NCBI RefSeq assembly: GCF_002217395.1
Contig: NZ_MUHD01000024.1
Location: forward strand, 44,576-108,575
Origin: Flavobacterium plurextorum
GTDB lineage: Bacteria > Bacteroidota > Bacteroidia > Flavobacteriales > Flavobacteriaceae
Length of the DNA: 64,000 nucleotides
Direction: 5' to 3'
Every line of letters starts with the position of its first letter. The stretch's first letter is position 1. Under the pieces are notes generated by a model. That model had not been told where the DNA came from and ran no database searches. It saw nothing but the letters and a program-made list of their open reading frames with translations. Shown one piece after another: positions 44,657-54,112 of the stretch. A program made the position numbers and the translations under genes.

Positions 44657-45634
44657 ATGACAGGAACCGTTTATAAATCTACAGGAAGTTGGTATACCGT
44701 AAAATCTGAAAAAGGCGATTTTATCGAATGCCGCATGAAAGGGAAGTTTAGAATGAAAGGGATTAAAAGTACTAATCCTATTGCTGTAGGCGATATTGTC
44801 GATTATGAATTAGAAGAAACTTCAGATACCTTAACAGGAACAATTCATAAAATTCACGAAAGAAAAAATTATATCGTTCGTAAATCGGTTAACTTGTCTA
44901 AGCAGATTCATATTATTGCTTCTAATATAGATCAAGTTTTTTTGTTGGTTACAATTGATAATCCGCCAACAACGACAAGCTTTATTGATCGTTTTTTGGT
45001 TACTGCCGAAGCATACGGAATTGAAGCTGTTCTAATTTTTAATAAAATTGATACGCTCAATGAACAGACATTAGACGATCAGCTTTATTTACAGCATATT
45101 TACACCGAAATAGGATATAAATGCCTCAGAATTTCTTCAACAGAAAATAAAGGCGTTGATAAACTGAAAGAAATGATGATAGGTAAAGTCAGCATGTTTT
45201 CTGGACATTCTGGAGTTGGGAAATCAACTCTGGTGAATGCGATGGAACCAAGTCTTCATTTAAAAACTACAGTAATTTCAGAACAAAGCAAGCAAGGACA
45301 GCACACTACAACTTTTGCTGAAATGTATGATTTGTCATTTGATGCTAGAATTATCGATACACCTGGAATTAAAGGTTTTGGGATTGTCGATATGGAACCA
45401 ACAGAAATCAGCGGTTATTTTCCAGAATTTTTTAAGCTTAAAGATCAATGTAAGTTCAACAACTGTTTACATAAAGAAGAACCGCATTGTGCTATAAAAG
45501 CAGCTTTAGAAAAAGACGAAATTGCTTGGTCGCGTTACAATAGTTATCTTAAAATATTGGAAGGAGATGAAGAACATTACCGAACTGATATTTATGGTGA
45601 TGATCGTGCAGCAAGTGATGAAACAAGAAAATAG
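44657..45634 (+). CDS. rsgA: Ribosome small-subunit-dependent GTPase A
   Basis: 325 aa. An N-terminal OB-fold (about residues 1-75) binds the 30S subunit. The GTPase domain is circularly permuted, with G4 (IFNKID) before G1 (GHSGVGKST, about residues 178-186) and G3 (DTPGIKG). A C-terminal zinc motif (CKFNNCLHKEEPHC) closes the protein. It assists late maturation of the small subunit. It is followed at 72 bp by dtd on the same strand. Confidence 0.95.
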   Translation: MTGTVYKSTGSWYTVKSEKGDFIECRMKGKFRMKGIKSTNPIAVGDIVDYELEETSDTLTGTIHKIHERKNYIVRKSVNLSKQIHIIASNIDQVFLLVTIDNPPTTTSFIDRFLVTAEAYGIEAVLIFNKIDTLNEQTLDDQLYLQHIYTEIGYKCLRISSTENKGVDKLKEMMIGKVSMFSGHSGVGKSTLVNAMEPSLHLKTTVISEQSKQGQHTTTFAEMYDLSFDARIIDTPGIKGFGIVDMEPTEISGYFPEFFKLKDQCKFNNCLHKEEPHCAIKAALEKDEIAWSRYNSYLKILEGDEEHYRTDIYGDDRAASDETRK

Positions 45635-45706
45635 CCATTTACATTTCATAACCAGCATTTTACACTTTAAAAAGGTCATTCTACTACCAAAATAATATTT
45701 TAATTC

Positions 45707-46159
45707 ATGAAAATTGTTCTTCAAAGAGTTTCAGAAGCTTCCGTTACTGTTGACGGAGAAAAAACAGCCGACATTAAAAAAGGATTATTGGTTTTAGTTG
45801 GAATTGAAGATGCCGATACTCAGGAAGATATTGACTGGCTTTCGGGAAAAATCATTAAAATGAGAATTTTTGGTGATGAAAATGATGTTATGAACTGCTC
45901 AGTTCAGGATATCGACGGCGACATAATTGTTGTTAGCCAATTTACACTTCACGCCTCTACAAAAAAAGGAAACCGACCATCTTATATAAAAGCTGCAAAA
46001 CCTGAATTTGCGATTCCGATGTATGAGAACTTTGTAAAATCTTTAGAAAAAGAGTTTAATAAAAAAGTGCAAACTGGAATTTTTGGTGCAGATATGAAGG
46101 TAAGTCTTATAAATGACGGTCCTGTAACTATTTTAATAGACAGTAAAAACAGAGATTAA
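45707..46159 (+). CDS. dtd: D-aminoacyl-tRNA deacylase
   Basis: 150 aa, the usual length. The two family motifs are intact: SQFTLHAS (residues ~78-85) and NDGPVTILIDS near the C-terminus, which corresponds to the cross-subunit GPxT loop. N-terminal KIVLQRVSEASVTVDGE is also typical. It removes D-amino acids mischarged on tRNA. Confidence 0.95.
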   Translation: MKIVLQRVSEASVTVDGEKTADIKKGLLVLVGIEDADTQEDIDWLSGKIIKMRIFGDENDVMNCSVQDIDGDIIVVSQFTLHASTKKGNRPSYIKAAKPEFAIPMYENFVKSLEKEFNKKVQTGIFGADMKVSLINDGPVTILIDSKNRD

Positions 46160-46199
46160 AAAATCATTAGACAAATGTTAAGAATTTCTAAAAATAATA

Positions 46200-46207
46200 T
46201 ATATTTG
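46200..46207 (+). promoter_or_regulatory. -7 element upstream of the DUF3857 cluster
   Basis: TATATTTG fits TAnnTTTG and ends 16 bp before the ATG at 46224. No TTG was found at the expected distance. Confidence 0.4.
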
Positions 46208-46223
46208 ACGAAATTACTTACTA

Positions 46224-48131
46224 ATGAAAACCGCTTTTATTGCGTTATTTTTTTTCTCATTTGCCACCATTTCTTTTGCTCAAAAGGGTGAATATTCTGT
46301 TTTAACCATTGCAGACAGTTTAAAAGAGAATGCCAATGCCGTTGTTCGTTTAGATCAAACGGATATTACTATTGTTTCACAGCGAAGTATGAATATTAAA
46401 ACACTGAGAGCTGTTACAGTATTAAATGAAAAAGGCATAAGAGCTGTAAGTGCTTCTGAAAATTATAATAAAAGAAGCTCTGTCAAAAATATTGAAGCAA
46501 CTGTCTATGATGCCTTTGGCAGTGAGGTTAAAAAAATCAAACGTAAAGATTTTAAAGATGTCAGTGCAGTAGATGGAGTTACACTTGCTTCAGATGCTAG
46601 ATATATTTATTTAGATTATACTCCAACCTCATATCCTTTTACAATAGTCTATACCAGTGAAACTGAAACTTCAAATACGGCTTTTCTTCCGCGTTGGTAT
46701 CCTTTAGATCAATATTTTGTAAGTGTAGAAAAATCTATTTTAAATGTAAAATATCCTAATAATCTTGGCTTTAGAAAGAAGGAAAGTCTATTGTCGGTTT
46801 TTGATATAAAAAAAACAGATGATACAGAAAGCCAACTTTCATATACCGCAAAAAACATTACAGCTCAAAGACCTGAGGATTATAGTCCTGCATTTAATGA
46901 ATTGTATCCAAAAGTGGTTATGAGTCTTGAATACTTTAATCTAGAAGGAATTGATGGAAATGCAAAAGACTGGAAGGAGTATGGAAAGTGGTTTTCAGAA
47001 AAAATATTAGCAGAAACAATAGTATTGCCTGAGGAAACCAAAACCAAGATAAAGTCACTTGCGGGAAATGAATCAGATCCTATAAAAAAAGCAAAAATTA
47101 TTTATCAATATGTGCAGGAGAAATCCAGATATGTGAGTATTCAATTAGGTATTGGAGGATTCAAACCTATGCTGGCAACAGATGTTGATCGTTTAGGTTA
47201 TGGAGATTGTAAAGCATTATCAAATTATACAAGGGCACTTTTAGATGTTGTAGGAGTTCCATCATATTATACTGAATTATATGGTGATCGTGATTTAAGA
47301 GATATAGATGAGGATTTCTTTTCGATAGAAGGAAATCATGTAGTTTTATGTATACCAAATAACGATAAACATGTTTTTTTAGAATGTACGAGTCAACAGG
47401 ATCCTTTTGGATATCAGGCAAATTTTACAGACAATAGAAAAGTTATCGTAATTAAACCTGACGGAGGCGAAATAATCAGAACAAAAATTTATGAATCAAA
47501 AGATAATACTCAATTCAGTAAAGGAAACTATTCTTTAGATGAAAATGGCATTTTTTCAGGTAAAGTAAATATTGTTTCTGAAGGTTCTCAATACGGAATT
47601 AAACAACAAATTGAAAAACTGCAGCCTACAGAAAAAGAAGCGCATTATAAAAAGTACTGGGACAACATAAACAACATCAAATTAGGTAAAATAGCATTTG
47701 AAAACGATAAAGAAAATATTCGTTTCTCTGAAGATGTACAGTTAACCGCAACTAATTATGGTGCTGTAACAGGAAATAAAATGATTTTTGCTGTTGATGC
47801 CTTCAATCAAAATTCTGAAAATGTAAAGCGAATAAGAAACCGTAAAAATCCATTTCAAATTCAACGCGGTTACTTAGATACAGATGAAATTGAAATAAAT
47901 CTTCCTGCCGGTTTCAGTATCGAATTCCTTCCTCAAAATTATGAGCTTAAAGGAAAATTCGGAGAATATAAAACAGAGATAATTAAAAAAGAAAATAATA
48001 AGCTAACCTATAAAAGGTCTATGTTTCTAAATCGCGGAAAATACTCTAGTAAAGAATATGATGAGTATAGACTTTTTATGGAGCAAGTGTCACGTAATGA
48101 TAATGCTAAAATTATATTAACCAAAAACTAA
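46224..48131 (+). CDS. DUF3857/transglutaminase-like protein with intact Cys-His
   Basis: 635 aa. Signal peptide 1-19. DUF3857 spans about residues 40-220 and a transglutaminase-core domain about 270-400. The latter contains YGDCKALSNY with candidate nucleophile Cys329 and NHVVLCI with His372; the third position reads Glu (FLECTS, residue 387) rather than the usual Asp. A C-terminal beta domain (about 520-630) follows. Of the three adjacent paralogues only this one keeps Cys and His, so only it looks enzymatically competent. Periplasmic role unknown. Confidence 0.85.
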   Translation: MKTAFIALFFFSFATISFAQKGEYSVLTIADSLKENANAVVRLDQTDITIVSQRSMNIKTLRAVTVLNEKGIRAVSASENYNKRSSVKNIEATVYDAFGSEVKKIKRKDFKDVSAVDGVTLASDARYIYLDYTPTSYPFTIVYTSETETSNTAFLPRWYPLDQYFVSVEKSILNVKYPNNLGFRKKESLLSVFDIKKTDDTESQLSYTAKNITAQRPEDYSPAFNELYPKVVMSLEYFNLEGIDGNAKDWKEYGKWFSEKILAETIVLPEETKTKIKSLAGNESDPIKKAKIIYQYVQEKSRYVSIQLGIGGFKPMLATDVDRLGYGDCKALSNYTRALLDVVGVPSYYTELYGDRDLRDIDEDFFSIEGNHVVLCIPNNDKHVFLECTSQQDPFGYQANFTDNRKVIVIKPDGGEIIRTKIYESKDNTQFSKGNYSLDENGIFSGKVNIVSEGSQYGIKQQIEKLQPTEKEAHYKKYWDNINNIKLGKIAFENDKENIRFSEDVQLTATNYGAVTGNKMIFAVDAFNQNSENVKRIRNRKNPFQIQRGYLDTDEIEINLPAGFSIEFLPQNYELKGKFGEYKTEIIKKENNKLTYKRSMFLNRGKYSSKEYDEYRLFMEQVSRNDNAKIILTKN

Positions 48132-48147
48132 CCAAAAACTAACCAAA

Positions 48148-50169
48148 ATGAAATTTAGTAAACCTTTATGTTTATCAATTCTGTTGTTGTTTGTTTCAAA
48201 AATAAGCGCACAGGATTTTAAATTAGGGAAAGTATCAATTGCAGAATTACAACAAAAGGTACATCCCAAAGATTCATCGGCAGTAGCTGCTGTTTTGTAC
48301 ACAAAAGGAGAAGCCAGAATTGAATATGATCCCAGCAATGGTTTTGTTACCTTAACGGATGTAGAAACGAGAATTAAAATTTATAAAAAAGAAGGTTACA
48401 GCTGGGCAAATCAAGCAGTCTGGTATTGGAATACTACTAACCTAAAAGAACGCGTATTTTTTACAGATGCCGTTACTTATAATTTAGTTGATGGTAAAAT
48501 TGAAAAAACAAAACTTAAAAGCGATGGTACTTTTGATGAAGTGATTACTAAATACAAAGGACAAAAGAAAATTACAATGCCAAATGTAAAAGAAGGCTCA
48601 GTAATCGAATTTAGATATACAATCAAATGTCCAAGTGATCGATTGATAAGAGAATGGGATTTTCAAACCAGTATCCCAGTAAATTATTCTGAGTTTTCAG
48701 TACATATTCCTGAATATTATGTTTTTAATTCAAGACAAAAAGGATATGTTTTTCCTAAAGTAACGACTCTTAAGAATTCAAAATCGGTAACATTTACTAC
48801 TAAAGAAAGATCTGGAGGAAATTCTGGTACAGCTACTGTGACTGAGTTTTCGAGAGATAAAGTAGATTATTTGGAAACTGAAACTACTTATGTGGCAGTT
48901 GATTTTCCTGCGATGAAAGAAGAAGATTATGTTAATAATATTGATAATTATACATCAAGTATTCAGTATGAGTTATCGGCCACAAAATTTCCAAATTCAC
49001 CAATGAAAGAATATTCTACAAATTGGAGTTCAGTTGTGAAAACAATTTATGAATATGATGATTTTGGTCCTGAGCTAAATAAAACAGGCTATTTTGAAGA
49101 GGATTTAACAAAGCTGTTAGCTGGATTAAATACACCTGAAGAACGAATTTGGGCAATTTTTAATCATGTGAAATCGAATGTAAAATGGAATGGTTATACA
49201 GGTTATGGCTGTGAAAATGGAGTTAAAAAAGCATACAAAGAAAAAACAGGAAATATAGCCGATATTAATTTAATGCTTACTGCAATGCTGCGTCATTCTG
49301 GATTAAAAGCGCATCCAGTTTTAGTAAGTACAAGATCTAACGGAATTGCATTGTTTCCTAATAGATCAGCATTCAATTATGTAATTGCAGCTGTAGAAAC
49401 ACCAAATGGAAATATTTTAATAGATGCCACAGATAAATATTCTACACCAAATGTTTTGCCTTTAAGAGCTCTAAACTGGTCTGGAAGATTAATTAGAAAA
49501 GACGGAACTTCTGAGGAGATTGACTTAATGCCGAGTAAAACATCAAGTGATGCTGTTTCTCTAAGTTATACCATTGAAGCCGATGGTAAAATTTCAGGAA
49601 AAGCAAGAAGACAATCTACAGATTATAATGCAATGGTTAAAAGAGAGAATTCTTATAGTGTAAAACAAGAAGATTATCTTGAGAAATTGGAAAATCAAAA
49701 TGGCAAAATTGAAATAAGCGAATATAAAAGAACAAATGAGAAAGAAATTTTGTTGCCGGCTATTGAGTCTTACTCATTTACAGGATCAAATTTATGTGAA
49801 TTAATTGGAGATAAAATATACGTTAGCCCAATGTTGTTTTTTACCAATGATAAAAATCCGTTCAAACAAGAAGCTCGTGAATATCCGGTAGATTTTAGTT
49901 TTCCGTTTTTAGAAAAATATAATATTACCATTAAAATTCCAGAAGGATTTACAGTTGAAACAATACCAGCTCAAAGTGTTGTAAGTATGGAAGGTGATTT
50001 AGGGACTTTTAAATACAATATAGCAGCAAACGGAAATTTTCTTCAGTTAACAATTGCACATCAAATCAATGAAGCAATTGTGTCTGCTGAAAACTATGAT
50101 ATGTTGAAAGATTATTATAAAGCGATGGTTGCAAAAGAAACAGAAAAAATAGTTTTAAAACGTATTTAG
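48148..50169 (+). CDS. DUF3857 protein with degenerate transglutaminase domain (paralogue 2)
   Basis: 673 aa with a signal peptide ending KISAQ. DUF3857 covers about residues 50-250 and a transglutaminase-like domain about 330-430. Aligning it to the upstream paralogue, the nucleophile position is Ile370 (TGNIADIN) and the His position is Tyr411 (FNYVIAAV), while Asp426 is kept (LIDATD). The fold is thus present without the Cys-His pair, suggesting a binding rather than catalytic role. It is 16 bp from the previous gene and 1 bp from the next. Confidence 0.85.
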   Translation: MKFSKPLCLSILLLFVSKISAQDFKLGKVSIAELQQKVHPKDSSAVAAVLYTKGEARIEYDPSNGFVTLTDVETRIKIYKKEGYSWANQAVWYWNTTNLKERVFFTDAVTYNLVDGKIEKTKLKSDGTFDEVITKYKGQKKITMPNVKEGSVIEFRYTIKCPSDRLIREWDFQTSIPVNYSEFSVHIPEYYVFNSRQKGYVFPKVTTLKNSKSVTFTTKERSGGNSGTATVTEFSRDKVDYLETETTYVAVDFPAMKEEDYVNNIDNYTSSIQYELSATKFPNSPMKEYSTNWSSVVKTIYEYDDFGPELNKTGYFEEDLTKLLAGLNTPEERIWAIFNHVKSNVKWNGYTGYGCENGVKKAYKEKTGNIADINLMLTAMLRHSGLKAHPVLVSTRSNGIALFPNRSAFNYVIAAVETPNGNILIDATDKYSTPNVLPLRALNWSGRLIRKDGTSEEIDLMPSKTSSDAVSLSYTIEADGKISGKARRQSTDYNAMVKRENSYSVKQEDYLEKLENQNGKIEISEYKRTNEKEILLPAIESYSFTGSNLCELIGDKIYVSPMLFFTNDKNPFKQEAREYPVDFSFPFLEKYNITIKIPEGFTVETIPAQSVVSMEGDLGTFKYNIAANGNFLQLTIAHQINEAIVSAENYDMLKDYYKAMVAKETEKIVLKRI

Positions 50170-50170
50170 T

Positions 50171-52159
50171 ATGTTGCGATTTCTTCTGATTTGTACAGCA
50201 TTCTTGTGGAATAGTTTTGATATCCAGGCGCAAAGATATGAGCTTGGAAAAGTCACTATTGACGAATTACAGGAAAAAATGCACCCTGCAGATTCTTCTG
50301 CTCCAGCAGCGATTTTATTTAAAAAAGGGAAAACAGTTTTTAACTATAATGGGAAAACAGGTTTTTCTGCAATTCATACTTATGAATTTAAAATCAAAAT
50401 ATACAAAAAAGAAGGCCTCAAATGGGCAAATCAGAAAGTGCGTTATTATGTTGGCTATCAGAATTTAAATGAAGAATTATTAACATTTTCAAATGCAGTC
50501 ACATACAATCTTGAAGATGGAAAAATTGAAAAAACAAAGCTTGGTAATCAAGCGTTGTTCAAGAAGACAATTAACGAATATTGGAATGAAAAATCAATTA
50601 CATTCCCAAATGTAAAAGTTGGATCTGTAATAGAATATAAATACGTTTTAAAGTCTGAAAACATTGTTCAATTTCCTGATTTTGATTTTCAATATAGTAT
50701 TCCTTTAAATTATTTTGAATATAAAACAGAGTTTCCAGAATTTTATATCTATAAAAGTCTTTTAGTTGGTAATCATGTCTTAGAAAGCGATTCTAAAATT
50801 GTAATGGGAAGTCAGAATTTTACAGATAAATACGACCAAAGTCGTGTGATGACTTACAAGCAGATTAATGCGGTTTATTCTGGAAAAAACATACCTGCGC
50901 TAAAAGAAGAACCCTATGTCAATAATATAGAGAACTACCGAGGCTGTGTCAAACATGAATTAGAACGTGTCCGAATGCCGGATGAGCCTGTAAAGGATTA
51001 TACAATAACATGGGAAGGTGTAGCTACTACTATTTTTAAAGAAGATCGTTTTGGAAAAGAACTCAGTAATAATAGTTTTTTGATTGAAGACGTAAAAAAA
51101 GTAGTTACAAATGTTTCTTCTCAAAATGACAGAATGAATGCTATTTTTCAGTTCGTTCAGAATAAAATGAACTGGAATGAAATTAATAGCTTATATACAG
51201 ATAAAGGAATTGAAAAAGCATATAAAGATCAAACCGGAAATATTGCAGAAATCAATTTTATACTCTTAAATATGTTGAAATGGGCAGGAATAGAAGCAAA
51301 TCCTGTTTTGGTGAGCACAATTGAAAATGGAATCCCAATTTATCCTACAAGGACTGGATTTAATTATGTAATTGCAGCAGTTGAAATTGATGGAAAGCAA
51401 ATTTTATTAGATGCATCTAGAAAATTCACAGTACCAGATATACTTCCTTTAAATGTTTTAAACTGGAAAGGAAGATTAATTAAGAGCGACGGAACGTCAA
51501 AAGAAATTGATTTAGTTCCTGCAAAACCTTCAAAAGAAAGTGTCAATATAAGCTTTAGGCTTAATGAAAATGGAAAAATTGATGGAAAAATTAGAATTCA
51601 AAGAACAGATTATAAAGCTTATAAATTTAGAATTGAAAACGGAAAACAAAATCAGGAGAATTATCTTGAAAAATTGGAGCAACAGCTTGGCAATCTGAAG
51701 ATTTCAGATTATTTAGTAACTAATAAAATCTCCAATATTTCTGATCCGCTTATAGAAGCCTTCAGTTTTGAAACTGATAATTTTGTAGAAATGATAGGAG
51801 GAAAATTATATATAAGTCCCATGTTGTTTTATACGCAGTCAAAAAATCCTTTTGTACAGGACGATAGACAAATGGGGGTTTATTTTGGATATCCTACACA
51901 AGAGAAAGTTTTTGCAATTTTAGAAATTCCGCAAGGTTATATTGTAGAAATGCTGCCAAAATCAACTAGACTTTCTCTCGAAGATAAGTCTATAAGTTTA
52001 TCATTAAATATTTTAAACGAGGGAAACAAAATCCAATTTAGCTTTTCAAAAGACATTAACAATAGTATTTTTGCAGCTGAAGATTACAATGCATTGAAAA
52101 CTATGTTTCAAAAAATGATTGCTAGTCAAAATGAAAAAATTGTTCTAAAAAAAGCTTAA
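50171..52159 (+). CDS. DUF3857 protein with degenerate transglutaminase domain (paralogue 3)
   Basis: 662 aa, closely related to paralogue 2 (shared starts QRYELGKVTIDELQEKMHP and DFKLGKVSIAELQQKVHP after the signals). Ile358 and Tyr399 replace the catalytic Cys and His; Asp414 remains (LLDASR). Signal peptide 1-20. The stop of paralogue 2 is followed at once by this ATG (TAGTATG). The two are therefore an ancestral duplication in one transcription unit, both without the nucleophile. Confidence 0.85.
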   Translation: MLRFLLICTAFLWNSFDIQAQRYELGKVTIDELQEKMHPADSSAPAAILFKKGKTVFNYNGKTGFSAIHTYEFKIKIYKKEGLKWANQKVRYYVGYQNLNEELLTFSNAVTYNLEDGKIEKTKLGNQALFKKTINEYWNEKSITFPNVKVGSVIEYKYVLKSENIVQFPDFDFQYSIPLNYFEYKTEFPEFYIYKSLLVGNHVLESDSKIVMGSQNFTDKYDQSRVMTYKQINAVYSGKNIPALKEEPYVNNIENYRGCVKHELERVRMPDEPVKDYTITWEGVATTIFKEDRFGKELSNNSFLIEDVKKVVTNVSSQNDRMNAIFQFVQNKMNWNEINSLYTDKGIEKAYKDQTGNIAEINFILLNMLKWAGIEANPVLVSTIENGIPIYPTRTGFNYVIAAVEIDGKQILLDASRKFTVPDILPLNVLNWKGRLIKSDGTSKEIDLVPAKPSKESVNISFRLNENGKIDGKIRIQRTDYKAYKFRIENGKQNQENYLEKLEQQLGNLKISDYLVTNKISNISDPLIEAFSFETDNFVEMIGGKLYISPMLFYTQSKNPFVQDDRQMGVYFGYPTQEKVFAILEIPQGYIVEMLPKSTRLSLEDKSISLSLNILNEGNKIQFSFSKDINNSIFAAEDYNALKTMFQKMIASQNEKIVLKKA

Positions 52160-52161
52160 AG

Positions 52162-52488
52162 ATGGATTTGAAAAATGCACAACTAGATGTTGATACTTGG
52201 ATAAAAGAACACGGTGTTCGATATTTTAACGAATTAACAAATATGGCTCAGCTTACAGAAGAAGTAGGCGAAGTGGCTAGAATTATTGCTCGTCGTTATG
52301 GAGAACAATCTGAGAAAGAAAGTGATAAAAATAAAGATTTAGGGGAAGAATTGGCCGATGTTGTTTTTGTTGTTCTATGTCTGGCGAACCAAACAGGAAT
52401 TGATTTACAAGCTGCTTTTGATAAAAAAATGGACTTAAAATCAGTTAGAGATAAAGATCGTCACAAAAACAACGATAAATTGAAATAA
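52162..52488 (+). CDS. MazG-like nucleotide pyrophosphohydrolase
   Basis: 108 aa. The MazG acidic motif is visible: LTEEVGEVARIIARRYGEQS (E-E-x-x-E) and LGEELADVVFVVLCLAN (E-x-x-D), which chelate Mg2+. Such short proteins hydrolyse NTPs, often non-canonical ones, to the monophosphate. Two bases after the DUF3857 paralogue, so probably the last gene of that transcript or coupled to aroA downstream. Confidence 0.88.
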   Translation: MDLKNAQLDVDTWIKEHGVRYFNELTNMAQLTEEVGEVARIIARRYGEQSEKESDKNKDLGEELADVVFVVLCLANQTGIDLQAAFDKKMDLKSVRDKDRHKNNDKLK

Positions 52489-52586
52489 TTGTGAAATTTT
52501 AGCGCAGATTTTGATTTACGAGCGAGGAGTGGTAAATTGCGCACTCGAATTATGTCACTCACAATTCGCAACTCATAACTAAAATC

Positions 52587-53816
52587 ATGAATTTAAAATT
52601 AAGCACGAATTCACAATTTACGATTGATAATTCGCAACTAAATATTACGGGTTCTAAAAGCGAAACAAATCGCTTATTATTACTAAAAGCATTATTTCCA
52701 AATATCACATTAGCCAATACTTCAAACTCTGATGACAGCGAAGTAATGCAGAAAGCGCTGGCAGGAAATGACGAAATTGTTGACATTCACCATGCTGGAA
52801 CGGCAATGCGATTTTTAACAGCATATTTTGCAGTAAATGAAGGCAGAGAAGTGGTAATGACAGGCTCAAGCAGAATGCAGGAGCGCCCGATTAAAATTTT
52901 AGTTGAAGCTTTGGCACAATTAGGCGTTGAAATTTCATATGAAAAAGAAGTTGGTTATCCGCCAATTCGAATCAAAGGAAAAAAAGTAACCGCTTCAAAA
53001 GTTACTTTAGCGGCAAATGTAAGCAGTCAGTATATATCTGCACTTTTGTTAGTAGCGGCAAAATTAGAAAATGGTTTAGAGTTAACTTTAGAAGGAGAAA
53101 TAACTTCGATTCCGTATATCAAAATGACTTTGGCTTTGCTAAAAGATTTAGATATTCAAACTAGTTTTGAAGGAAATGTAATAAAAGTTTATCCTAAAGA
53201 ATCTGTTGAATCAAAAGAAATGGTTGTAGAATCTGATTGGAGTTCTGCGTCGTATTTCTTTAGCCTTGTGGCTTTGGCTGATGCTGCAAAAATAACTTTA
53301 AGCAGTTATAAAGAAAACAGCTTGCAAGGAGATTCTGAATTAGTTTCTCTTTATGAAAAAATGGGTGTAAAAACTACTTTCCAAAATAATCAAATGACAT
53401 TGGAAAAACAAGTTGGTTTTGCATATGAAGATGTAAATTTTGAATTGAATAATACACCAGATATTGCGCAAACAATTGTAGTAACTTGTTTAGGTTTAGG
53501 AATTGGATGCCATTTAACAGGTCTTCATACACTGAAAATTAAGGAAACAGATAGACTTGAAGCTTTAAGAATTGAGCTTACAAAATTAGGAGCCAATATT
53601 TCTGTAACTAATGATAGTTTGACTTTATTGCGATCTGGAGAAATTAATCAAGATGTTCATATTGCAACTTACAACGATCACCGTATGGCAATGGCATTTG
53701 CACCGCTTGCTATAAAAGTGCCAATTATTATTGATGATGCCGAAGTAGTTTCAAAATCATATCCAGATTTTTGGAATGATTTAAAGGCTTTAAACTTTCA
53801 AGTTTCAGAATTGTAA
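52587..53816 (+). CDS. aroA: 3-phosphoshikimate 1-carboxyvinyltransferase (EPSP synthase)
   Basis: 409 aa, two-domain inside-out alpha-beta barrel. Family signatures: ITGSKSETNRLLLLKALF at the N-terminus, HHAGTAMRFLTAYFA with the substrate loop, then KIKETDRLEALRIELTKLGA and YNDHRMAMAFAPLA in the C-terminal domain. It joins shikimate-3-phosphate and phosphoenolpyruvate in chorismate synthesis. It is located away from the Phe/Tyr operon and shows no attenuator of its own. Confidence 0.95.
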   Translation: MNLKLSTNSQFTIDNSQLNITGSKSETNRLLLLKALFPNITLANTSNSDDSEVMQKALAGNDEIVDIHHAGTAMRFLTAYFAVNEGREVVMTGSSRMQERPIKILVEALAQLGVEISYEKEVGYPPIRIKGKKVTASKVTLAANVSSQYISALLLVAAKLENGLELTLEGEITSIPYIKMTLALLKDLDIQTSFEGNVIKVYPKESVESKEMVVESDWSSASYFFSLVALADAAKITLSSYKENSLQGDSELVSLYEKMGVKTTFQNNQMTLEKQVGFAYEDVNFELNNTPDIAQTIVVTCLGLGIGCHLTGLHTLKIKETDRLEALRIELTKLGANISVTNDSLTLLRSGEINQDVHIATYNDHRMAMAFAPLAIKVPIIIDDAEVVSKSYPDFWNDLKALNFQVSEL

Positions 53817-53824
53817 TCAAATTG

Positions 53825-53946
53825 TACTATATAAGTTCATTTAAATAAAGGACTTAATAAAGATTAATAATATAACCTCTGGTTTCAACCAGAGGTTTTT
53901 TTGTTTAAGAAATCCAAATTAAATGAACTTATCTAACTTATATGGT
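53825..53946. repeat. ACCATATAAGT-family repeat around the aroA terminator
   Basis: The right arm (53919-53946) is the full repeat in inverted form, and the left (53825-53844) keeps only the inner half, TATATAAGTTCATTTAA. Between them is the aroA terminator at 53874-53902. Same nested design as at 141-308 and 23243-23318. Confidence 0.75.
53874..53902 (+). terminator. Terminator of aroA
   Basis: AACCTCTGG and its inverse CCAGAGGTT, with a TTTCAA-type loop, end in seven T residues. Confidence 0.85.
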
Positions 53947-54017
53947 AAAAAAAACATTTTTAATGGTTCTGAAAACTCCACTAAATCAGGGACTTTTGAA
54001 AATAAACATCAAAACAC

Positions 54018-54049
54018 TTGACAACGCCTATCTCACAATCGTATATTTG
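54018..54049 (+). promoter_or_regulatory. Promoter of queA
   Basis: TTG at 54018-54020, a 21-nt spacer, then TATATTTG at 54042-54049: an excellent match to the Bacteroidota housekeeping promoter. The transcript leader would be about 55-60 nt before the queA ATG. Confidence 0.7.
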
Positions 54050-54112
54050 CAAGCGATTTAAAATTTTAGATAAAAAAGTCTAAGATTGATATTTTAAAAT
54101 CTAACTTCAAAT

